Shown in pieces: positions 32,740-42,100 of a DNA stretch of 45,000 nt. Both the position numbers and the translations under genes were made by a program. The stretch is from Symbiodinium natans. Lineage: Eukaryota > Sar > Dinophyceae > Suessiales > Symbiodiniaceae. The number at the start of each line of letters is the position of its first letter. Position 1 is the first letter of the stretch. The stretch lies in NCBI GenBank assembly GCA_905221605.1, contig CAJNDS010000630.1, positions 1 to 45,000 of the forward strand, read 5' to 3'. Under the pieces are notes generated by a model. It saw only the letters and a program-made list of their open reading frames with translations. It was not told where the DNA came from and did no database searches.

Positions 32740-33240
32740 TCTAGAGGAATAAAAGGGTGCCCTTTTTCGCTTAAAGGCGTTGAAAAGGGAACCTAAACCC
32801 CCAAACAAGGGAATAAGTCGTTGGGTCCTAGTCGTGGTTGACCTTATTTGTGGGCCCTGTTCCTACCCTCATCTGTTGGGGTTTAGGGTCCAAGGTTTAT
32901 ACGGATTATATAGGGTTTAAGATTACCTTAACGCCAAGTACATAAGGAATCTACGATCATGAAGACCTAAAGAGAGCAAACAAATAGGGCAGCCTTCGAA
33001 GGTGCTTGTGCTAAAGAGGCCTCAAGCGCGTGTGCTGCTGCAGCCTTCTCTATATTCTCTATACTTAACTTGGAACCCTAGCAAAAATCAAAATTTGAGC
33101 TGTTTCCTAGGGAATTAACGTACACAAAAAACTAAGTTTTTGGGGCCCTGGTTTGGCTGAAGGTTTGGGGTTTGTGGCTTTGGGGGTTTGAGGGGCTTTA
33201 AAGCTTTATAAAGGGACATTTAGAGCCTAAACCCTGAACC
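32740..33240. other. Dispersed-repeat segment, no gene seen
   Basis: Contains the gggaataag...gggtcctag repeat (32810-32845) and a segment acttggaaccctagcaaaaa (33069-33088) that recurs at 34878-34897. Confidence 0.5.
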
Positions 33241-33642
33241 CTGAACCCTAAACCCTAACCCTGCTGTCCTTCCATGCAGCCTGAACATGGCGATATCCTG
33301 GCTCCCACAGAAGCTCCAGGTTTAGGTTTTGGGTTTTCGGTTTTTGTGTTTAGGCCTAGGGCTAAGGATTTTTAGGCATTCAGAGTTTGGAAGGTTTAGT
33401 TTTGCTTGCTCAGGTTGCAAAATCTCCTAGTTTGGGCTTTAAGGTTTAAGATGTAGGGGATTTAGCTGAAGCCACTCTGTTGAGCTAGAAGCTGCTTCCC
33501 CCCCCCCTCGGCCCAAAAAGCAACAAAAACAGCGCTACCCCCCAGCTTTGCCGGCCCCGAAAGCCCCTGAAGCCTCAAATCAATTTCCCGAAGCCCGCGA
33601 CCCTAAACCATAACCCCTAAACTCAGAGCCCTAAGCCTAAGC

Positions 33643-33690
33643 CTTGCCCGCAGGCAACGCTGCCCCGAGTGCGTCCTGGGGCATCATAGC
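33643..33690 (-). CDS. 16-codon exon (AMMPQDALGAALPAGK)
   Basis: Sharp boundaries: GACGCAG|GCTA at the start and AAG|GCTTAG (GC donor) at the end, sharing GCT across the intron edges. It starts immediately after a heptamer unit. Confidence 0.5.
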
Positions 33691-34006
33691 CTGCGTCACC
33701 CTAAACCCCAAAGCAAGGAAACCCTTTAGAACCCTGTACCCTAAACCCTCAACCCTTAAAAAAAGGGAAGAAGGGCTTAACCTGCACAGGTCAAGAGGAG
33801 GGTGGAGCACAAGCTGGGGTTGCAATGCCCAATGCAATGCCCAAGCCGAGGCGCGCGAAGCTGGGTGCTTCTAGCACCGGCGCTCCCCCTCAATCAGGCA
33901 ACCAAAACCCTAAACCCTGAACCCTGAACCCTGGACCCTGAACCCTAAACCCTAAACCCTACACCGTAAAATGCCTCGCTGGGAAGCGGCCGGGGGGGGT
34001 GGGGGG

Positions 34007-34112
34007 GGGGTCCTGGGCAGTCGAAGGTTCGCAGAGTCGTTGCCAGGAAGAGGCCCTGTGTCATGACATCCATGTGCGAGATCCTTGCATTGCCCAGAGA
34101 CTCAACTATCTC
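34007..34112 (-). CDS. Exon-like island (YEIVESLGNARISHMDVMTQ)
   Basis: A very protein-like minus frame that continues GLFLATTLRTFDCPGPP. The plus strand is open too but its peptide is basic and less natural. The edges are not resolved. Confidence 0.5.
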
Positions 34113-34478
34113 ATAGGGGAAACAATTCCTTCAATTCATAACCCTAAACCCTAAACCCTAAACCCTAAACCCTAAACCCTGAACCCTAAACCCTAAACCC
34201 TAAACCCTAAACCCCAATATTCGAATCTCTTCCCAACGACACCGGAGTCCCTGGGCCAGAGGCTGACTTCGGGGGTTTGGTTTTCCGTGCCTGGGACTTC
34301 GCTTCTCCGTTGTCTGCGTGTGGGCCACCTTGTTAAGTCCCTCTTGTAATTCTTAGGGCCTAGGGGTTGAATTAGGGTTTGGGGTTTAAGGTTTAGGGCG
34401 TAGGGTTTAGGGTAAGGTTTTGTACAAGCCATCACAAGTCAGATATGTGCCATGCTTTCACGCTGGGTTCTGTTGCAG

Positions 34479-34622
34479 GAGAGTGCGTCAGGGTATGCTC
34501 GCATGATGCCCCCGTCAGGCTTTGCAATCGGGATATGCAAACGGCTCTCGAAAGATTGCTATGACACAGCATCCTGCCCCCAAACTGTGAACCTTTTCCA
34601 GAGAATGACAGATGGACTTTGA
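34479..34622 (+). CDS. Plus-strand exon with terminal stop
   Basis: Follows CTGTTGCAG and encodes 47 codons (ESASGYARMMPPSGFAIGIC, then DTASCPQTVNLFQRMTDGL) to TGA. It is among the most convincing plus-strand islands. It may belong to a short plus-strand gene with 34795-34920. Confidence 0.5.
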   Translation, partial: ESASGYARMMPPSGFAIGICKRLSKDCYDTASCPQTVNLFQRMTDGL

Positions 34623-34794
34623 ACTTTAGCAGTTGACGTTGTTAGCTTGTGCGCACTGGAGAGAAAGATCTACATACCGGCACGGACGTCACGTACGCCA
34701 ACGCGCACTCTGGGTGTTTCCCAGCTATGCAATATACCCCTAAACCCTAAACCCTAAACCCTAAACCCTAAACCCTAAACCCTAAACCCTAAAC

Positions 34795-34920
34795 GAGTGT
34801 GTGGAAGTCCTTTCCGAACTGCAAGCGCGCGGGCTCAACCTATCCAGATCTGTCGGCATCGGGCAGCCCTACACTGAACTTGGAACCCTGGCAAAAATGA
34901 TAATTCCAGCTGTTTCCTAG
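34795..34920 (+). CDS. Plus-strand open island (ECVEVLSELQARGLNLSRSV)
   Basis: Starts directly at the end of a CCCTAAA array and is open for 41 codons to TAG. Its last third overlaps the dispersed segment also found at 33069, so the coding exon probably ends near 34875. Confidence 0.45.
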   Translation, partial: ECVEVLSELQARGLNLSRSVGIGQPYTELGTLAKMIIPAVS

Positions 34921-35478
34921 GAATCATAGTACCCCAAAATGTAAAAAATCCAAGTATAGTATCCCTAAGATCCATGTTAGCCAAGAGGCCCCTCCGGTGA
35001 ATATTTGCAAGAGACGTTCCGGGAAAGTGCACGCAAGTGCCATGATGGGACTGCACATGCTTCGTTTCATAGTTCAAGTACCGTGTTGGGTTTAGGGTTT
35101 ACGTGTTTGGGAACGTGTGTTTCTCCACGACAGAACACCCTAAGCCCAACTGGCGCCATGGTAACAGCAGCACGGGGAACCTAGTATGCTGTGCGCCCTG
35201 AAGAACCAGGCCTATCTGTGTCGTGTTTGACTGCTTGATCCGACAGTGACGCTGCCGCTAAGGGCTTAGGGTCACACTACTAGCATCGATCAAAATGTTC
35301 CGTGGATTTGCCTGAGTCTTTCGTGCAAACCTTGCCGCTCTCGCGACTTCGACTGCGACTACTATCCAAAATCCTACCCTAAGCCCTAAGCTTTCCTAAA
35401 TCTTGCATCCGGAATTAGAATTCAGAAGTCCGTCCCTAAAACAGTCACAAGGGAGTGGAATCCAAGCGTCACACTCAC

Positions 35479-35536
35479 CGTGACCGCGTAGGGCAGCCAA
35501 ACAAAGAACGACGGCTGCTGCAGAAAAGGCATAGGC
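35479..35536 (-). CDS. 19-codon membrane-segment exon (AYAFSAAAVVLCLAALRGH)
   Basis: Canonical edges: TTACTCAG|G upstream and G|GTGAGT downstream, phase 0 to phase 1. The hydrophobic peptide indicates a membrane helix. Confidence 0.6.
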
Positions 35537-36424
35537 CTGAGTAAGCTTGAGGGCTGGATTTCGGGTTTATAGGGTTTAGAGTTTAGGGTTTAGGGTTTAG
35601 GGCTTAGGGTTTAGGGTTTCGAGTCAGAACATGACCTAAACTCTACTAAGCCATAAACAAGCCGTGTGGTCCTTTCCCTGAAGAGGTCACAAGAACGAAG
35701 TAGGACGCGCGCTGGTATGCCCTGCGTTGTTGTGGCATGCGTTGGGTGTGCTCAAGTTCACAGATTCCTCGAAGGGCGGGCGCTTTTGAGTGATGTTGAG
35801 TGTTTCGCGTAGGCGGGAGCTTTGTTTTCAGAGTGACGAAAACACAAAAATTGTGCACACCATTTGTTGCGACCATTTTGCTTGTTGGAGCTTGCGTGTG
35901 TCGGGCCCCAAAACCTCAGAGTTCAGAACCAACGCACAGATCTCAGAACATCTTTTCTGCTGATGCCAGTGAGGGCTCAAGTTAAACCGAAAGCTTGCTG
36001 AAGACATTGGCACCAGGCGGCATGCCAACAATAACAGGAACTGCTTTGGGGATGCTTGGGCTTTAAGGTTCAGGCAAGAGAGGATGTCCGGATGGTTGGC
36101 ACTGCTTTGGAGATGCTTGGGCTTGAGGGTTTAGGCAAGAAAGGATTTTGCGATGCTTGGGGCCGGTGGTTCTTTTTGGGGGGACATGGTTCGTCTTCTC
36201 GTGATTACCCCCCCACCCCCCCCCCCCCCACCCGCCCCAGAAAGTATCACTTCGACTTCGTGGGTACGGCGAACACGCCGGCGGCAAACATGGATATTCC
36301 CAACCCCCCCTCCCCCCCCCCCTCCCCCCAAGAAAACCCCAGAAAACGCAGGGCGCACCAGAGCGCGTCCTACCAAGAACAAGCAGTCGGGTCGAAACAG
36401 CGAGCGCAAGTCATGACGAACTAG

Positions 36425-37140
36425 ACCCTAGACTTTAAACCCTCAACCCTAAACCCGGCTGCTGTAAGCAGGTCATAATCCCGCCGCGCCTTTCTTCAAG
36501 GACCACTGAAAGGACGAGAAGTCCCCTAGCGTTGAACGTCTTACTAGTTCTTAGTAGGGAATAAGGGAACTAGGTACCTTAGGGTTTAGGGTTTAGGGTT
36601 TACATCCCCGGACATATCCCCTTTAAGGTAGTATATAGGGTACCTCAAACCCCCATTCCCTGCTCAGAGCCAGTAAGACTTAGAATTGCGCTGACGAACT
36701 CCTGCACTTCGAGCATGATTCCGGAGATGGAATTATGAGCTCAGACAAAGGCTCAATTCAACTAAGGGGAGATATTGATTTTTGACCACTCTAAGCAAAC
36801 ATATCTACTCAGAAATAGCTTTGTGAAAAAACAACATCATGGAATCGGATGTACACAAGTGGCTGGTTTGTCTTTACACTAAAAGTTACTGTCGTTTCCT
36901 TAAACGAGAATTCGATCTTTTCACCCAACCATTCCTAATTTATGAGCTAATACTGTATAAGCTCTCCGGTTGTCACCAGTCGGTATATACCTGGTAAATC
37001 GTTTCGGCGGAAATTTCAGCCTCAGCTAGGAAAAGACCCCTTTTCGGGTTTGTAGCTGGTTTTGGGATTTTGACGGCCGAAGTCTTTTTTCGACGGCGGA
37101 TCATGAATTTGAAGCCAAGAGCGTTTTCTGCTCGATCCGT
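36425..37140. other. Intergenic sequence, little seen
   Basis: A few degenerate heptamers (36422-36455, 36580-36602) and a gggaataaggg dispersed-repeat core near 36556. No credible exon. Confidence 0.4.
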
Positions 37141-37264
37141 TGAAGCATCTGTGCTTCGTCTGGAGCCTTGCAATGGTCCAAAGGTGCGCCCCGCCCCCCC
37201 CCCGCCCGGCCCTTTTGCGAGGGGTTGAGAATCGGTCTTTGTGTGCTGATGTCAAGCAGTCGTT

Positions 37265-37680
37265 GTTAGCAGCCAGCTATCCAGCGCAGTTTTGGTGCTC
37301 AAAGCCTGGTTGGCCGCATTGTTGACTGCGCTGATGTCGGGGCCTGTGGAACTTCCTTCTGAAACCTTCCAGTTGCTGCAGTCAGCAGGAGCCGTTTTGT
37401 TCTGTGATTTTGTTTGCATAAGTGTTTTGCAGCGCAAGCCTCGGGATGTAGTGCCTTGCAAGGACTGCATTGCATGCCTTTGGAATGGTTCCATGAAGTG
37501 CAGGGCCTTCTATGGCCGCAAGGCTCTGTTGCAGACTCCAGGCACGCAGACTCAAGCCCCCCTCCTAGTTGCTGAGCCTACACAATTGCCTTCCACACCA
37601 CAGCCCAACTCAGGATGTCATCACAGAAGAGCAAGCCCGTATCATCGTGGCGAACTATCGTGATGGGGGCTACGTGAAAG
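37265..37680 (+). CDS. Exon-like region of a plus-strand gene
   Basis: One frame reads WLAALLTALMSGPVELPSET and continues through AVLFCDFVCISVLQRKP and a cysteine-rich stretch. A second frame, entered near 37610, reads ITEEQARIIVANYRDGGYVK then ELAKAYHAAEQ. A splice between them is likely. It could be the 5' part of the gene at 39143-44989. The family is not recognised. Confidence 0.4.
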
Positions 37681-38189
37681 AACTAGCAAAAGCCTACCAC
37701 GCGGCTGAGCAAGTTCACAGTTCTTTGCCTCAAGTAGTAAGTTGTTGCAGCATCATCAACCCTCAGACCCTTGAGAAAACAAAAAACTCTCCGGAGGTCA
37801 TGACATGCCGGCGACGACTCCCTGCCAGAAGTAAGCGAGCAACCATGAGAAACCTGAGACCCAGAATCAAGTCTGAGCATCAGGGGAAAACAGTCTTGGC
37901 TGTAGTATGCCATTGGCTGCGCATTGTCTCTTGTGCAGTCTGTTGGTACAAGCTGCATACCCGACTTCAACACTCTTACATGCCCCTCCCAACGCAGGGC
38001 GATGACAACGCTCTTCTGCTTTTTCATCCTCGTGGCCCTCATCCCTTCGGAGGCTACGCAGCTGTACACCCTAAACCTAAACCCTCAACCTAAAACCCTA
38101 TCAACCTTAAACCCCAAACCTAAATCCCTAAACCTAAACCCTAAGCCTAAACCCCCTAAACCCTCAACCTAAACCCAAAATCCAAACCC

Positions 38190-38645
38190 CAAACATCTTC
38201 CAGGTCTGGCTTCGCTGGCTGCTGTTCCGCGTCGAAAGCGCGAATTTCTTGAGGCACCGGACCTACCTAAACCCGTATACACCCTAAAAACCCAAAACCC
38301 AAACCCCAAACATCTTCCGGGTCTGACTTCGGTGGCTGCTGTTCCGTGCTGTCGGGGGTCGGAGTTTCTTGATGCACCCGGAGCCTACCTGAACCCTGAG
38401 CCCTAACCCTAAACCCGAAACCAAAACCCTTAACCCAAAACCCGAGCATCTTGCAGGTCTGGCATCGCTGGCTACTGTTCCGTGCTGTCGACAGCACGAA
38501 TTTCTTGAGGCACCGGAAGCTACCTGTATCGGAGCCTACCTGAACCCTAAATCCTAAACCTTATACCCTAAACTCCCGAAACCTAAACCTAAACCCTAAC
38601 ATAAACCCTAAACCCAAATCCCAAACATCTTCTAGGTCTGATTGC
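38190..38645 (+). repeat. Three to four copies of an exon-like cassette in degenerate heptamers
   Basis: Copies at about 38190-38265, 38307-38385, 38446-38517 and a short one at 38622-38648 share catcttccaggtctgg and gaatttcttgaggcaccgg. Copies 1 and 3 read VWLRWLLFRVESANFLRH and VWHRWLLFRAVDSTNFLRH after an AG; copy 2 has a stop. CCTAAACC-type repeats separate them. Confidence 0.8.
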
Positions 38646-38787
38646 ACCGGAACAGATCGTAGCCGGGGGATGATTCTAGGGTGCTCACGGAAGCTTAAGA
38701 ATTCCCTGCTGCCAGGTCTGCTCCACACTGCCTTCGACGCAAGCTTGAACAACTGGAGGCCCATCTTCATGTGTCTCTTGAAGGGAG

Positions 38788-39072
38788 TTGAAGAAGTGCA
38801 AGGAACAGCTAGGCTCCGTCAAAGTGTGCTCCATAGGGCTATGTAGGGATTGCGCTGTGAGATGCTTCGCTCAGCCACGCCCAGGATGTGGAGCCTGCGC
38901 TGGAAGAAGTGAGCCAGTGCCCCTCCAGGTTTGTTCGCGAGTGGTTCGGTTGCGTTCGACGTTGCTCACATGGAACACATGCTACACGTTGCGAGGTCGT
39001 GCTGTCAAGGAAAACACACACACAATACAAGAGACAGTTCAGAGGACTGTTAATGAGCTGGCTCGGGTATAG
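38788..39072 (+). CDS. Weak exon candidate
   Basis: A 94-codon frame ending in TIQETVQRTVNELARV. A competing frame is also open. It is placed just upstream of the well-supported exons, so it may be a 5' exon. Confidence 0.25.
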   Translation: MKKCKEQLGSVKVCSIGLCRDCAVRCFAQPRPGCGACAGRSEPVPLQVCSRVVRLRSTLLTWNTCYTLRGRAVKENTHTIQETVQRTVNELARV

Positions 39073-39142
39073 CTGGTTGAGCCATTGATGTTGATGCTAG
39101 CTAGAACTTTTTTGGACCCACTTGGTTTGAGCCTTCCTAGCA

Positions 39143-42100
39143 ATGGCAGAGCAGGAAGACGCCGAAGCGGAGGAGGTTCAGGTTGATTTCACCGAGCTTG
39201 CAGAGGTTTGGGAGCAGAACCTTAACGTCAGGCGGCCCACACTAGAAGCAGGGGAGCTGCTCTCTTGGCCTGACCCGAAGAAGGTTGGGGTCTGTTCCCT
39301 TCCAACGATGTCCCGCAATTACGATGTACTCATGGACTTTCTCAAATTGTACCTACCACAAGCACCAGTTGGCAAAGCTCCGTACATCGACCCGTTGAAA
39401 GAGCAGGTGGGCAAGTGCGTTGCAACCTGATATAAGTCTGTTGAACTTTGATCACATCCCAAACCCCAGCTTCACTAAATGGGAAGCCCACGTGCCTGCC
39501 CCAGATCGCGAAGCTCCGAAGCGATCTCCGCCTTCCAGAAAATGTGAGTAGGGTGCATTGTGAAGCAGCGGCACTCAAGGCATTTGTCTCGGTGATCAAT
39601 CGTCGAAACGATGGCTGTCTTCGGAAAGCCCCTTCATAATTATGGCAGAAGAGTATTAGTATTATGTTTTACGGGTTCTAGAAGCTTGTTGTTTGTTTTG
39701 AGCTGTGGCCCCCAAGGATCCGAAGCTTCAGAAGCTCTTCGCCTTTGTAGCCCAGTATTGGCCTCCGAAACCACGAAAGCCAAAGCAACGAACGAAAGAG
39801 CAGGAGCAAGAGCAAGCGGAAGAGCAGCAAGAAGAGCAGCAAGAAGAGGAAACACTCGAGGAGGAGGAGGAGCAAGGAGAAGAGGAGGCTCAGACCGAGG
39901 ATGAGTGTTGTGAAGACAACAAGCGTGACGACAAGGAAGAAATGGAGAAGCAAAGCATGAACCCCGCTCTAGGTGACCTCGGGCTTATGAAGTCCATGGG
40001 CGTTATCCCAAACTCCCCGCTGCCCCCATGTGCTTACATCAGCGCAACTTCGGCGCCTCAGCAGCCAGTGGAAGAGCTGCCTGTGACAGCAGCAACAGCA
40101 GCGCCAGATTTGTGCTCCTCAGACTACGATGCGAAGTTGCTTGAGATTGAGTTCCCCGGACTTGACGGTAAACAGGTCATGCATAAGTCAAAGTCTTTTT
40201 TCAGTAGGGAGGGCTTCAGCTTTTCATGCATGAGCAAAGGCGAAGACTGGCAGAGCGCAGAGCGGAACTGCTCGCCCAACGCGCGGCAACATCATGGGCT
40301 CAACCCTCAGGCCGGATTCCCAAACCCTAAAAACCCTAAACCCTAACCCTAAACCCTAAACCTATTAAGCCCGATTAAACCCTAAACCCTAAACGGTTTA
40401 GGGTTTAGGGTTTAGGGCTTAGGGTTTAGGCTTGAGGGTTGGGTTTAGGGTTTAGGGTTTAGGGTTTAGGGTTTAGGGTTTAGGGTTTAGGGTTTAGGGT
40501 TTAGGGTTTAGGGTTTAGGGTTTAGGGTTTAGGGTTTAGGGTTTAGGGTTTAGGGTTTAGGGTTTCGGGTTTCGGGTTTCGGGTTTCGGGTTTCGGGGTG
40601 TGGGGGCTTGCCCACTCCTAAACCCTAAAACCCTAAAACCCTAAATCCTAAACCCTAAAAAACCCCAAACAAGCAGATATCTCGCACTTATATTTATGTT
40701 TTTTATCCCCCTATCTTAAAGCTAGCCCAAAACCTAAGGAAAAACCATAACGGAGAGCCGAAACTGCCCTGAAACCCAAAACTAGCAACCCTAAACTTGT
40801 AACTGACCTCCCGCTGCAGGATGCCTCGACAACGCCGAAACTGTGCCCTTTCAATTTGAAGACTACTGGGCCCATGATGCTGCGCAGGAAGTGGCCGCAC
40901 GCAGCCCTACGCCAACTTTGCACTACACGCCTCAGGGTAAGAGGTTCCCAATGTCCCCTTTCGATGCGCTTCCTGCACCTGGTGCCGAAGCCCCGCAAAG
41001 CCCCCAAAAAGATGCACTTCCCGCACCTGGAGCCCAAGCCCTGCAAAGCCCTCAACGCGATGCACTTCGCGCACCTGGCGCCCAAGCACCGCAAGCCTCC
41101 CAAGGCGATGCACTACCCACGCCTGGCACCCAAGCACCACAAAGCCCTCAAAAAGATGCACTTCCCGCACCTGGCGCCCAAGCACCGCAAACCCCCCAAG
41201 GCAACGCACTTCGCGTGCCTGGCAGCCCAGCCCCGCAAAGCCCACAAGGCGGTGCGCTTCTCGCACCAGGCGCCCAAGCCCTGAAGAGCCCCCAAGGCAG
41301 ATCTGACACTGCGACTGAGCCTGATAGCCCAGGCGTGATCAGTGTCCATTCCACACCTGTGAAAGTTGAAGCCTTCTCGCCTTGCGCGGAACAAGCCAGC
41401 CCCAAACAGTGCATGCCTGCGATGGCCTCCTCGCGACCCCCCAAGACTTCCCAGAAAAGACCCCGAGAGGCCTCAAAGCCTCAGTCTGCCCAGCAAGGAC
41501 CCCAAAAAGCCTCAAAGCGTAGCCCTGCCCAGTCAAGCCCCAAACAAGCACCGAAGCCTGAGCCTGCCCAACCAGGACCCTCGAAAGCCCCAAAGGCCGA
41601 CCCTGCCCAGTCAGCAAGTCTTGATGAATCCCACACCAAGCCACAAATCGTAGCGCCAGTGACACCGCAGGGTAAGAGGCGCAACCCAGAGCTGGAGAAG
41701 TCTCCTGGGACAGCAGACTTGCTGAAGTGCGAGGCATGCTTTGGCCCCCTTGATCAATAATGTTAATAAAACCCTTATTGGCCTTCGAGCCCAAACCTTA
41801 AATCCTAAATACCCGAAACCCGGAACCCTGAAACCGAAACCTTTCTGTAGGATGGCGCAGCTGGAGTGACAAGAGCGGAGCAGATGGAATCCAAGCAGGA
41901 GCCAAGACCAACTGACGAATACATTGAGGAAACGAAAAAGCAAAGGAAGCCAGGCAGGCCCAAGGCCATGGCAAAAACAAAAGCAAAGGCAGCACCCAAG
42001 ACAAAGGCCAAAGCCAAGGACAAGAGCAAACCGAAGGAGCAGGCAAAAGCAAAATCAAAGGGATCGCAGAAAGCACAGGCCTTGGGCGAGGATGATGAGG

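Larger units (their letters stand above)
12878..36450. repeat. Domain of dispersed telomere-like heptamer arrays, both orientations
   Basis: Dozens of arrays of TTTAGGG or CCCTAAA, each from a few to about 26 copies, occur in alternating orientation and are separated by unique islands of about 50-400 bases. Dense perfect examples are 21589-21645, 21790-21830, 22545-22610, 27913-27978, 28105-28190, 30110-30238, 31045-31180, 32432-32530 and 34739-34794. The alternating orientation and the genes on both sides show this is not a chromosome end. Where exons can be chained, the arrays lie inside introns. Confidence 0.93.

Noticed and set aside
36196-36340. Proline- or glycine-rich proteins on both strands
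   Set aside because: They result from runs of C at 36208-36235 and 36305-36330; no splice sites or conserved parts accompany them.
12878-36450. A chromosome end or subtelomere
   Set aside because: Arrays occur in both orientations, are short and mutated, and alternate with exon-like islands and genes on both sides. A true telomere would be one long array in one orientation at an end.
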